Made by a program: the position numbers and the translations under genes
Shown here: piece after piece, positions 37,097 to 45,707 of the stretch
How positions within the stretch are numbered: the first letter of the stretch is position 1
Layout of the letters: each line of letters opens with the position of its first letter
Notes under the pieces: generated by a model
Databases searched by the model: none
What the model saw: the letters and a program-made list of their open reading frames with translations, nothing else
What the model was told of the DNA's origin: nothing
DNA from: Ignavibacteria bacterium
GTDB lineage: Bacteria > Bacteroidota > Ignavibacteria > Ignavibacteriales > Ignavibacteriaceae
Assembly (NCBI GenBank): GCA_030693705.1
Contig: JAUYAB010000005.1
Span: 1-64,000, forward strand
Direction of reading: 5' to 3'
DNA length: 64,000 nucleotides

Positions 37097-37351
37097 TCAT
37101 TTCCCAAACACAGAAATAATAATTACGATAATAAAAACCATTATAAACGATAAACCATTGAATAAGTTACCCAGATTTCTATAATGTAACCCCTGTGGTG
37201 TTAATAATTCAGGCTTTTTACTCATTAAAAAAGTTCTATTGAAAGACGATTCTATATTATACGGTTCTATCAAGCATTGCCGCGCCTTATTAAAATAGAA
37301 TATTCCAACAACCGCAGGTATTCCTATAAGTGCATATATCAAATAATCCAT
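37097..37351 (-). CDS. Small membrane protein of unknown function
   Basis: An 84-residue protein with two predicted transmembrane segments (about 3-20 and 63-82) separated by a polar loop containing CLIEPYNIESSFNR. No family is recognised. It occupies the space between the two 3'-end fragments (A and B) of the phosphoesterase gene. The start is ATG at 37351 with a weak upstream AGGGA. It could be a real cargo gene or a fortuitous frame; the hydrophobic periodicity favours a real protein. Confidence 0.5.
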   Translation of the reverse strand: MDYLIYALIGIPAVVGIFYFNKARQCLIEPYNIESSFNRTFLMSKKPELLTPQGLHYRNLGNLFNGLSFIMVFIIVIIISVFGK

Positions 37352-37505
37352 TTAAATCCCTTTATTTATAGTACAATACTCTATCAAGTCTTTTTGAGCC
37401 ACTCAATATTCCTATTTGTAAATTAAAAACAATCTTAAAATACAAGACGAATCCAGAAATACAAAATGTATTATTGTTACCATTTCGTTATTTGAATTTC
37501 ATCCC
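37352..37505. other. Short spacer upstream of the small membrane protein gene
   Basis: AT-rich sequence with no gene. The last 20 bases before fragment B (GTTATTTGAATTTCAT) are almost the same as the sequence just outside the 3' end of the intact gene near 38808-38829, so the duplication extends a little beyond the stop codon. Confidence 0.5.
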
Positions 37506-37642
37506 CTAATCCTCATCCTCAATCACTTTCAAAAATGCTGCTCTTCTTGTCCCGGGATATTCGGCGTCTAAGCCTTTAACCGCGTACTAGATAGTTTTGT
37601 TAAACTCACCGTCGGGAATTCTATCGGCTTCTGTAAAATCTA
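37506..37642 (-). pseudogene. Fragment B: 3' end of YncE/phosphoesterase gene, with stop
   Basis: The minus strand encodes the last 42 residues of the intact protein with 40 matching positions. The conserved tryptophan codon is changed to TAG (37587-37589). Similarity ends about 37642, followed by a palindrome GAGCGGTC-TC-GACCGCTC-like sequence (near 37650-37672). It is in direct orientation with fragment A and the intact 3' end. Confidence 0.9.
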
Positions 37643-37726
37643 AAGCGGAGCGGTCTCGACCGCTCCCTACACTTTTATTTGTTTTGATGTGGGGAAGTGC
37701 ACAATAGCGCAACGCCAGTTCCGTAG

Positions 37727-38773
37727 TTATTTATTAGAATTACTATTTGTTAATGTTAAAAGTATCAGATTAGATCGAGTCTGCCCAATCCAATATCTGC
37801 CATTTAAATCTTCTCTTATATTTTTATTAAGTCCTTCTGTTGGACAAAAGTAGCGCAATTCAACAAGATATTTTCCTATGGGAATTATCGGATATCCTTT
37901 AAGTTTAATAATCCGTTTTATTACTTCTCCACTTTTTAGAAGTGTATACCAACCACTTGTCCACGCAGTTGGTTTCTTTTCTTTTTTATATCTTGATTCA
38001 TAACTTACATACGTGTTATTATTAAAAAAATCAGGGCCATTATTGTAATGGTGATAAATTTCATTGTCTACTTTGTCCGGATCAAATACATAGAGGTTGT
38101 CGGTCTCGTTGTTTTTAATCTGGATAGTATATTCAATCGTTGTCGTATCGCCATTAAATATTTTTATGGGCGAATTAATTGTATCGAGAAATACCTCTAT
38201 TCCACCATGATATAAATTGTTTTGCTTTAAAGAACTCTTAACCGATTCATTTTCTCTTGGATCTGCATTAAATGACCAATAAGGCCACTCTGATGTAATT
38301 ATATCTTTCGGATATCCCCATGTTCCAACTTGTAATGCACTTATCTCGGGAAACGGAAAAAAATCCATAGATGCATCTGTTACAAAATAACCTTTATAAC
38401 AAGGGATACTATTTGCGACAACTATCCAGGGTCTATCTGTCCAAGATTTTGGCAGCGAATAATATCCTTCATAATAGTTCGGGAAGAAGTAGCTTTTATC
38501 TTTCTTCAAATAAATACAATGGCTCGACCAATCATAAAAGTAAATATCCTCTTGTGAAATCCATGGTTTGTCGTCAAGTACGAGGTCTGCTAAATTTGTG
38601 TTTAGTATATCTTTATTGGTTAAAGTAGTGTCCTTAAGGAAGTAGATTGCGAAAGTATTGTCATTCTGTGTTGGAGGAACGACGGGGTTATTATCTTTAC
38701 AACCAGAAATAAAAAGAAATGCAAAAGTAAATTGTAAAACAATTAAATTGATTATAGCTTTAGTCTTTTTCAT
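37727..38773 (-). CDS. Lipoprotein of unknown function
   Basis: The 348 residues begin with a lipoprotein signal (MKKTKAIINLIVLQFTFAFLFISGC, lipobox ISGC). A Pro/Asn linker (NNPVVPPTQND) is followed by a mixed domain with many aromatic residues. A C-terminal beta-sandwich-like region includes TTTIEYTIQIKNNETDNLYVF and GKYLVELRYFCP. I do not recognise a family. The gene lies between fragment B and the intact phosphoesterase 3' end, 59 bases downstream of the latter on the same strand. It is likely anchored in the outer membrane. Confidence 0.7.
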   Translation of the reverse strand: MKKTKAIINLIVLQFTFAFLFISGCKDNNPVVPPTQNDNTFAIYFLKDTTLTNKDILNTNLADLVLDDKPWISQEDIYFYDWSSHCIYLKKDKSYFFPNYYEGYYSLPKSWTDRPWIVVANSIPCYKGYFVTDASMDFFPFPEISALQVGTWGYPKDIITSEWPYWSFNADPRENESVKSSLKQNNLYHGGIEVFLDTINSPIKIFNGDTTTIEYTIQIKNNETDNLYVFDPDKVDNEIYHHYNNGPDFFNNNTYVSYESRYKKEKKPTAWTSGWYTLLKSGEVIKRIIKLKGYPIIPIGKYLVELRYFCPTEGLNKNIREDLNGRYWIGQTRSNLILLTLTNSNSNK

Positions 38774-38832
38774 TATAGTTCTTTATCAAAAGATTTTGGT
38801 TATTTGAATTTTGTTTATTGAAATTTCATGCT

Positions 38833-41259
38833 CTAATCCTCATCCTCAATCACTTTCAAAAACGCTGCTCTTCTTGTGCCTGGATATTCGGCGTCCAATC
38901 CTTTAACCGCATACCAGATAATTTTATTAAACTCGCCGTCGGGAATTCTATCGGCTTCGGTAAAATCCAACGTTTCACTTTGTCTCTGCCAATAATTCTC
39001 CGCTGTGTTTTTTGCATCGAGATCAACATTAATGGGGCGCACGGTAAACGGTGCAATGTTCGGAACGGTAGAAAAACATCTCCACATCGGTTCGGCGGCG
39101 GCATCGTATTGGCTCATCGGCGGAAGTCCGAGAATTAATTCCATCGTTCTTAACATCGAAGAAGTTGAATACATGGTGTGATCAACAAAATTGCGTTTAA
39201 CAAATCCACCCGCAACATACGCGGTTGTTCTATGCGCGTCAACATGGTCGGGTCCATCTTGCGCATCGTCTTCAATTATAAAAATAGCGGTCTCTTTCCA
39301 GATTGGTGAGCGGCTTAGATAATCGACAAACAATCCGACCGCAAGATCATTATCGGCAACATGCGCGTAAGGGGTCGGTCTTCCTTTGCGTAATCCTTCG
39401 GTGTGGTCGTTAATAAATCGCAGCGTGCTAAACTGAGGAACTTTGCCAATTGCAAGAAGAGAATCAAAATCATTTTTCCATTGATAGAAGCGGGTTGTAT
39501 CTCTTACTTTCATATCCCATTCGGTAAAAGATTTGCAAAAATGATTTTCTAAAACGGGAATTGTAGCTTTTCCTTCGTTTGTAAACTCAGCGTAGGAACG
39601 GAAAGAAACATTATGTCTGCTGCAAACATCCCAGATAAATTCTTTGTTGTTTGCAACCGCGCGGTTTCCTTCAGCATCGTAATCGCCTCCGCGGCTGCCG
39701 TAACTTGTGGGCCAGGTTTTTTCAAGATAATCGGTTGCGTAAGCGCCCATACTCCAATTGTGTCCGTCTGCGCTCACTTCGGCATTGGCGTAAAAATTAT
39801 CGAGCAGAACAAACTCCTTTGCAAGCGCATGTTGATTCGGCGTGTAAAATTCTCCGAACAACGTTAAACTTGTATCGCCGTTGCCTTGCGGTAAATCTCC
39901 AAGCACTTGGTCGTACGTACGGTTTTCTTTTATCACATAAAAAACATATTTGATCGGAGAAGGTGCGCCGACTTTTTGCGGGATCGGATTTCCTTTTTCT
40001 CCATGCGCGGCTAATTCTTTTTCTTTTTGATAGGGAGTGTTTTCATAAACAAGTTTTGAATAACGTGCTAACGTTTTTTCATCGGGAATTTTAATTGAAC
40101 TAAGCGTTCCTTTAAACAGTCCGCCGATGTATTGCTCTTTTACAACTTTGGAAGTATCACCTTTTTGATAAAGGGTGTTGCGTCCTTTTCTTGTTGGATT
40201 TGGTCCTTGCGGATTTGCGAGTGATGAAAAGCCTTTTCCATTTGCAACATAAATGGAATTCTTTACAACGCGCACACTTGTAGGATACCACCCGGCAGGA
40301 ATAAATCCTTTCGCTTTGCTTGAACCGGGATTTGTTACATCAAAAACCGTTAGACAATTGTTATCGGCGTTTGCTATAAAAAGTGTTTTATCATCGCCGC
40401 TTAATGCAACGCTATTTGGTGTTGAGCCAATGGGGGATTGTGGATAAAGGGCAGTGTTAAGCGTTTCAATTACTTTGCGTTCTTTTATATCGATAACCGA
40501 AACGGAATTGTCGTTTGCGTTCGCAACAAAGAGAAACTCCCCATTTTTAGTTAAACATAAATCATTTGGATTGTCGCCAACTTTTATTTCGGATGTAAGT
40601 GATTTTTTTTCAGTATCGAATACTAAAACTTTATCGCATCCCCAGCAGGAAATGTACAACTCTTTTTTGTCGGGAGATAAACGGCATTGGTAACCTTCTC
40701 CGCCTAAAGGATAAGTTCCGATAATTGATTTTGTTTTTGTATCCATTAGATAGAGGGAATTGTTTTCTTTTGTTACCACGTACAAAACATTTTTCTGATC
40801 GTCAATCGCTAAGCCTGCGGGTGAAATTTTTTCAGGCCATTTCTTCCCGAGCATTAAAGTGTCTTGAACGATCAATTTATTTTTTTTAATTGCATATCGA
40901 AGAATCCAATTATCATTTCCGCCGGAAGCATAAAGAAATTTTTCATCTCCGCTGAAAACCAAACCGAACCAAGCTTTTGCAACGGGAACTTCATCAAGGA
41001 TTTTAAAATCTTTGGTTGAAATTAATTGAATGGATTGCTCGCTTTGCCCGTTGTTGGTTACGGTTAAATATTTTTGGGAAGGGGAGACAGCGATCTGCAA
41101 TGGTAAATCTCCGAGAGGTAAACTTTTCCCAACCGGCGAAACCGACCAACCGTTGGGGAGATTAATTCTTTTCACTTTGCTCTGCCCATTTGTTACAAAA
41201 GCAAAAAGAAGAGTGATAAAAAATATTGGACTTAAAATTGTTATGATCTTGTATCTCAT
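38833..41259 (-). CDS. YncE-type beta-propeller fused to phosphoesterase (alkaline phosphatase superfamily)
   Basis: This exported protein has 808 residues. After the signal peptide (1-24) comes a seven-bladed YVTN/YncE propeller (about 30-380; KYLTVTNNGQSEQSIQL, KELYISCWGCDKVLVFD, GEFLFVANANDNSVSVID). A phosphoesterase domain follows with the nucleophile motif KENRTYDQVLG and the metal-site motifs NWSMGAYATDY and EDDAQDGPDHVDAHRT. Related proteins hydrolyse phosphodiester or phosphomonoester bonds; the substrate is not known. Its last ~130 bp are duplicated twice downstream. The neighbouring lipoprotein starts 59 bases after its stop. Confidence 0.88.
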   Translation of the reverse strand: MRYKIITILSPIFFITLLFAFVTNGQSKVKRINLPNGWSVSPVGKSLPLGDLPLQIAVSPSQKYLTVTNNGQSEQSIQLISTKDFKILDEVPVAKAWFGLVFSGDEKFLYASGGNDNWILRYAIKKNKLIVQDTLMLGKKWPEKISPAGLAIDDQKNVLYVVTKENNSLYLMDTKTKSIIGTYPLGGEGYQCRLSPDKKELYISCWGCDKVLVFDTEKKSLTSEIKVGDNPNDLCLTKNGEFLFVANANDNSVSVIDIKERKVIETLNTALYPQSPIGSTPNSVALSGDDKTLFIANADNNCLTVFDVTNPGSSKAKGFIPAGWYPTSVRVVKNSIYVANGKGFSSLANPQGPNPTRKGRNTLYQKGDTSKVVKEQYIGGLFKGTLSSIKIPDEKTLARYSKLVYENTPYQKEKELAAHGEKGNPIPQKVGAPSPIKYVFYVIKENRTYDQVLGDLPQGNGDTSLTLFGEFYTPNQHALAKEFVLLDNFYANAEVSADGHNWSMGAYATDYLEKTWPTSYGSRGGDYDAEGNRAVANNKEFIWDVCSRHNVSFRSYAEFTNEGKATIPVLENHFCKSFTEWDMKVRDTTRFYQWKNDFDSLLAIGKVPQFSTLRFINDHTEGLRKGRPTPYAHVADNDLAVGLFVDYLSRSPIWKETAIFIIEDDAQDGPDHVDAHRTTAYVAGGFVKRNFVDHTMYSTSSMLRTMELILGLPPMSQYDAAAEPMWRCFSTVPNIAPFTVRPINVDLDAKNTAENYWQRQSETLDFTEADRIPDGEFNKIIWYAVKGLDAEYPGTRRAAFLKVIEDED

Positions 41260-41698
41260 GGCTTAACTGCTCCGATATTTTATAATCCAATTGTAGTTAC
41301 TCACGTTGTGTCTTCATAGTGTCTTTGTGACTTGGTGGCAACAGAAACAAAAAGAAATTGAACCACAAAGGCATTAAGTCACCAAGTTTCACTAAGGAAA
41401 AATCATAAAATTCAACTCACGCATGACTTCAGTAATTTATGATCATTAAATAAATGATTGCATGGTTGAATGAAAAACATTCATCCATTCATCTCCATTC
41501 ATTCTGCAAGTTTTATTACACGAACATTCCGGTTTCCCGATAAAGTATTTTTAGTAATTCTCTAATTATATGAGTTTCAACAAAATATATTTTTTCTGCT
41601 GTTCTAAATTTACTTTTTATCGGCAACAAAACCAGAGAAGAATAGAGATTATCGTTTAGTAAAAATTATCCGGGGAAAATATTTCTCAAAACTTTCCT
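41260..41698. repeat. Repeat-containing intergenic region upstream of OPT transporter
   Basis: No gene is visible. It holds a dispersed-element stretch (about 41300-41400; ACCACAAAGGCATTAAG with CACCAAG/CTTGGTG arms) and the right copy of the 24-base direct repeat (41469-41492). Confidence 0.6.
41469..41492 (+). repeat. 24-bp direct repeat, right copy
   Basis: Identical to 36789-36812 in the same orientation. Its sequence is itself partly palindromic (GAATG-AAAAA-CATTC type) with CATCCATTCAT, so it may be a dispersed repeat and not an integration scar. Confidence 0.7.
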
Positions 41699-41730
41699 TG
41701 GAAGTGCTAAGAAATCATTCTTATATTTGA
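41699..41730 (+). promoter_or_regulatory. Bacteroidota-type promoter for the OPT transporter
   Basis: TTG (41699-41701), 21 bases, TATATTTG (41723-41730), 53 bases before the start codon. Confidence 0.62.
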
Positions 41731-41783
41731 ACTAACATTTTCAAATTAATTAATTTAGTTCATAATGATTATAAGAGGTTGAA

Positions 41784-43733
41784 ATGTCCGAACAAAGAAA
41801 ATTTGTCCCTTTTGTCTCTTCAGAAACCAACATCGCCGAATTTACCGTTCGCGCGCTTATCATTGGTCTTGTATTAGCAGTTGTTCTTGGCGCGGCAAAC
41901 GCCTACTTAGGGCTTAAAGCCGGTATGACGATCGCCGCTACGTATCCAGCCGCCGTCATCGGTATGGCGATCATCAAATTATTTAAGGGGACAATCCTCG
42001 AAGAAAATTTTGCGCGTACTGTCGGTTCAATTGGCGAGTCAATTGCAGCCGGCGCCATTTTTACTTTACCCGCTTTTTTTATCGCCGGGATTTGGGATCC
42101 ATTTTTTACTCCCGGAAATTATGCCATTTCTTCGGCGATCATGTTTGCCGGTGGCGTACTCGGAATTATGTTCGTCGCTTTACTAAGGCGCGTAATGGTG
42201 GAAGATGTTGATCTTCCTTTTCCTGAGTCAGTTGCTGCGGCAGAAATTCACAAAGCCGGCAGACACGGCGGTTCAGGCTCTAAGTTTTTATTTGGCGCGA
42301 TGGGCGTTGGTGCTTTGATCCAAGCGTTAGGGCAGTTTAAATTATTTGCTACCAGCGCTGATAAATTGGTTTCCTTCGGAAAAGGAAATATTCTTTTCAA
42401 ATCTCCCGATGTAAGCCCGGCTTATATGGGCGTTGGCTATATCATCGGTCCCCGTTTAGCCGCTTTAAACTTCAGCGGTGGTGTTCTTGCATGGGGATTA
42501 TTAGCCCCGATCATCGCTTATTTCAAATTTGGTAATGTTGATCCTTCAACTTTGGATTGGGCAAAAGAAATTACCACAGTTTGGAAAAGTTACGTTAGAC
42601 CAATTGCAATTGGTGGAATGTTGGTTGGCGCAGCCTTCACTTTATGGAAAATGAGAAAAAATCTTATTACCGGAATTTCGCGTTCAGTTAGTGATGTTAA
42701 AAAAGCCGCTTCGGGTGAATCAACAACCGAAAGGATCGAAAAAGATATTCCTTTTACCTATGTAATGCTTGGCATCGGCTTTGCCTCGTTTGCTACTTTT
42801 TTTATTTACAATTATTTTGCTCAAGATGTTGTTGCCGCATTGGTTGCAACGTTAGTGATGATCGTAGCAGGATTTTTCTTCGCCGCCGTTTCCGGTTATT
42901 TAGTCGGAATTATCGGTTCAAGCAATAATCCGATAAGTGGATTAACTCTCTCTACACTTGTTATCGCCGCATTATTAATGGTTGCACTTGGAATGAAAGG
43001 AACTCAAGGAGTTGCGGCGGTTCTTGGTGTAGCAGCAGTCGTTTGCGTTGCCGCAGCAGTTGCAGGCGAAATGTTACAAGATTTAAAAGCAGGTCATATT
43101 CTTGGCGGAACTCCCTGGAAAATGCAGGTTGGCGATTTGATTGGTGTACTTCTTTCCGCAGCAGTTATGTTCATTCCTCTTTTAATTTTGCATGAAGGAA
43201 ATATTAAAGCCGGCGGAACAGGATTTGGCGGTGATCAACTACCTGCGCCGCAGGCAAGTTTGATGGCTATTTTATCTAAAGGAATTGTTGCCGGAGAAAT
43301 GGAATGGATTCTTATCTTTACCGGCATGTTGATGGGCGTCGGTTTCATTATGATGAATGTTAAAAGTCCGATGCTTGTTAGCGTTGGAATGTATCTCCCT
43401 TTGGGAACTACTTTTGCAATTTTTGTAGGAGGGTTAATCAAAGGTGCGGTTGAAAGGATCAATGAGAAAAGAAAATTCAATGAAGGACAAAAATCGAGAG
43501 TGGAGAATAACGGTGTGCTTATAGCGGCTGGACTAATAGCCGGCGAAGCCTTGATCGGACTACTCTTTGCAGGCTTTGCTTTCTATGAAACGGCAATTGC
43601 CGATCTATCTTCTTCTTACTCAATTTGGATCAGCGGTTTTGTGCTTGCATTTATTGCTTATTTGTTAATTAGTATTCCCGTAAAAAATGCCGGAAAACCG
43701 GACGATCCGCTTCCGCCACATGTATCGATGTAA
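41784..43733 (+). CDS. OPT family oligopeptide transporter
   Basis: A polytopic inner-membrane protein of 649 residues with many hydrophobic helices. The family signature is near the N-terminus (NAYLGLKAGMTIAATYPAAV, about 39-58), followed by GSIGESIAAGAIFTLPAF. OPT proteins import oligopeptides or metal-chelate compounds with protons. A good ribosome-binding site (AAGAGG) precedes ATG. The adjacent PqqD-like protein and PepD dipeptidase support peptide uptake and breakdown. It ends just before a strong terminator. Confidence 0.92.
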   Translation: MSEQRKFVPFVSSETNIAEFTVRALIIGLVLAVVLGAANAYLGLKAGMTIAATYPAAVIGMAIIKLFKGTILEENFARTVGSIGESIAAGAIFTLPAFFIAGIWDPFFTPGNYAISSAIMFAGGVLGIMFVALLRRVMVEDVDLPFPESVAAAEIHKAGRHGGSGSKFLFGAMGVGALIQALGQFKLFATSADKLVSFGKGNILFKSPDVSPAYMGVGYIIGPRLAALNFSGGVLAWGLLAPIIAYFKFGNVDPSTLDWAKEITTVWKSYVRPIAIGGMLVGAAFTLWKMRKNLITGISRSVSDVKKAASGESTTERIEKDIPFTYVMLGIGFASFATFFIYNYFAQDVVAALVATLVMIVAGFFFAAVSGYLVGIIGSSNNPISGLTLSTLVIAALLMVALGMKGTQGVAAVLGVAAVVCVAAAVAGEMLQDLKAGHILGGTPWKMQVGDLIGVLLSAAVMFIPLLILHEGNIKAGGTGFGGDQLPAPQASLMAILSKGIVAGEMEWILIFTGMLMGVGFIMMNVKSPMLVSVGMYLPLGTTFAIFVGGLIKGAVERINEKRKFNEGQKSRVENNGVLIAAGLIAGEALIGLLFAGFAFYETAIADLSSSYSIWISGFVLAFIAYLLISIPVKNAGKPDDPLPPHVSM

Positions 43734-43747
43734 TCATTGTTTTTTAA

Positions 43748-43780
43748 TGTCCCGGAGTAAAATACCGGGACAATTTTTTT
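43748..43780 (+). terminator. Intrinsic terminator after the OPT gene
   Basis: A perfect 8-bp stem TGTCCCGG/CCGGGACA (43748-43755 and 43765-43772) is followed by AAT and a T-run of about seven. It separates the OPT gene from the PqqD-pepD pair. Confidence 0.9.
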
Positions 43781-43793
43781 AGAGAGTGATTGA

Positions 43794-44171
43794 ATGAATT
43801 TTTTTCAGAGACGCGCAGTATTAAAAGATATTAACTATCTCGAAGTGCGTCCAATTAGAAATTACGGCGAAACCGTTGATGAAAATAATTTGGTAACGGT
43901 GTTGATCCCCAAGTTTAAGAATCGTTTTGCCGTTAGATTAGTTTTGCCGTATATACAGCATAAATTTTTCAAAATTAAACTTGATGAATTTGGTTCTGCA
44001 GCCTGGCTGTTAATAGATAATAAAAGAAACGTAAGTGAGATAGCGAGTGAGTTGGTTAAAAAGTTTGGGGAAAAGATTCAACCGGTTGAAGAAAGATTGA
44101 CGAGATATTTCACCGGAATTTATGAACAAAGATTAATTACATTTTTAGAAATTCAAGAAAAAGGAAATTAG
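43794..44171 (+). CDS. PqqD-family protein (winged-helix peptide-binding)
   Basis: The 125-residue protein has the PqqD-like winged-helix fold (about 50-118; LDEFGSAAWLLIDNKRNVSEIASELVKKFG). PqqD-type domains present precursor peptides to radical-SAM enzymes during RiPP maturation. No radical-SAM enzyme or short precursor gene is nearby, so its role here is open. It ends 2 bases before the pepD start, whose ribosome-binding site is inside its 3' end, so the two are coupled. Confidence 0.8.
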   Translation: MNFFQRRAVLKDINYLEVRPIRNYGETVDENNLVTVLIPKFKNRFAVRLVLPYIQHKFFKIKLDEFGSAAWLLIDNKRNVSEIASELVKKFGEKIQPVEERLTRYFTGIYEQRLITFLEIQEKGN

Positions 44172-44173
44172 TT

Positions 44174-45634
44174 ATGGGCACTGTATTAGGAGAACTTAAA
44201 CCGGCTTTAGTCTGGAAATATTTCGAAGAAATTTGTCAGCATCCGCGCCCTTCAAAACATGAAGAAAAAGTTGCCGAGTATATTTTTTCTGTCGGGAAAA
44301 AATTAAATCTCGAAACTGTAAAAGATGCTTTTGGAAATATTGTTATTCGCAAACCTGCAACTGCCGGGAAAGAAAATTTGAAAACGGTTGTTCTGCAGGG
44401 ACATATCGATATGGTCTGCGAAAAAAACCGCGGCGTTGAACACGATTTCGACAACGATCCTATTCAAGTTTATATTGATGGAGATTTTGTAAAAGCTAAA
44501 GGAACAACACTCGGAGCCGACAACGGTATCGGTGTTGCGGCGGCATTAGCAGTGTTGGAAGACAGCGCCATTCAACACGGACCAATTGAATGTCTCTTCA
44601 CTTTAGATGAAGAAACCGGTTTAACGGGCGCTGCAAGTCTTGACCCAACGATTTTGAAGGCGGATATTCTTCTTAATCTTGATTCGGAAGAACTCGGCAC
44701 ATTCTTCATCGGTTGTTCCGGCGGAAAAAATACTGCTGCTAAATTTACTTTCACTCCAGAAAACGTTCCGGCAGATTCAGTTGCTTACGAAGTTAAAGTT
44801 GCCGGTTTACAAGGCGGTCACTCCGGTCTTGAAATTCACACCGGTAGAGGAAACGCGATAAAAATTCTCAACCGTTTTCTCTGGAATGTTACAAGCAAAT
44901 TGGGAATTCGTTTAGCTCAAATTGAAGGTGGAAATAAACACAATGCAATTCCGCGCGAAACTTTTGCTGTTGTTACCGTTTCCAAAGCAAACGAAGCTGA
45001 ATTTCTTTCTTCATTAACAAATTACAATAAGACTATCAAAGAAGAGTTAGCTACAAACGAACCAAACTTGAAAGTCTCCGCAGAAACTTTTGCGATTCCT
45101 ACAAACGTGATGGATGCAAAAACAACAGCAAATTTACTCAACGCGCTTTATGCAGTTCCTCATGGTGTTATTACCATGTCTCCGGATATCGCGGGATTAG
45201 TTGAAACTTCTACAAATCTTGCAACAATTATTACTGAAGGAAATAATGTAAATATTGTAACGAGCCAACGTAGTTCGGTTGCAACAGAAAATCAAGATGT
45301 TGTTGATATGGTTCATTCGGTATTTGTTTTAGCCGGTGCTGAAGTTTCTCACGGTGACGGTTATCCGGGCTGGAAACCGAATGTTCACTCTGAAATTCTG
45401 AAAGTATTTAAAACTGTTTACCAGAACATGAACGGCAAAGAACCGGAAGTAGCGGCTATCCATGCGGGTTTGGAATGCGGAATCATCAGCGAAAAATATC
45501 CGAATATGGATATGATCTCTTTTGGTCCAACAATGTTTGGTGTTCATTCACCTGATGAAAGATTGAACATCCCGTCAGTTCAACCGTTTTATGAGTTGCT
45601 CGCGAATGTTTTGAATAATATTCCTACTAAATAA
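44174..45634 (+). CDS. pepD: Aminoacyl-histidine dipeptidase (PepD, M20 family)
   Basis: This cytosolic zinc metallopeptidase hydrolyses Xaa-His and other dipeptides. Its 486 residues contain the M20 metal ligands: H77 and D79 (QGHIDMVCEKN), D116 (GADNGIGVAAA) and E146-E147 (LDEETGLTGA). The dimerisation (lid) domain is in the middle and the C-terminal catalytic part ends near SFGPTMFGVHSPDERL. Together with the OPT transporter and the M29 aminopeptidase it indicates peptide use. Confidence 0.93.
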   Translation: MGTVLGELKPALVWKYFEEICQHPRPSKHEEKVAEYIFSVGKKLNLETVKDAFGNIVIRKPATAGKENLKTVVLQGHIDMVCEKNRGVEHDFDNDPIQVYIDGDFVKAKGTTLGADNGIGVAAALAVLEDSAIQHGPIECLFTLDEETGLTGAASLDPTILKADILLNLDSEELGTFFIGCSGGKNTAAKFTFTPENVPADSVAYEVKVAGLQGGHSGLEIHTGRGNAIKILNRFLWNVTSKLGIRLAQIEGGNKHNAIPRETFAVVTVSKANEAEFLSSLTNYNKTIKEELATNEPNLKVSAETFAIPTNVMDAKTTANLLNALYAVPHGVITMSPDIAGLVETSTNLATIITEGNNVNIVTSQRSSVATENQDVVDMVHSVFVLAGAEVSHGDGYPGWKPNVHSEILKVFKTVYQNMNGKEPEVAAIHAGLECGIISEKYPNMDMISFGPTMFGVHSPDERLNIPSVQPFYELLANVLNNIPTK

Positions 45635-45648
45635 AGAAATCACTTTCC

Positions 45649-45676
45649 GTAGAGACTTGCCATGGCATGTCTCTAC
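45649..45676. repeat. 28-bp near-perfect palindrome
   Basis: GTAGAGAC at one end pairs with GTCTCTAC at the other around a TGCCATGGCA centre, with one mismatch. It lies between pepD and the MFS gene. Palindromes of this GTAGAGAC...GTCTCTAC form are scattered in many bacterial genomes; here it may also end the pepD transcript. Confidence 0.6.
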
Positions 45677-45707
45677 AATTTTGTTAGTAAAAGATTAAGG
45701 AACTCGC

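Noticed and set aside
36789-41492. Composite transposon bounded by the 24-bp repeats
   Set aside because: No transposase is present, the repeats are direct and partly palindromic low-complexity text, so a true mobile unit is not supported.
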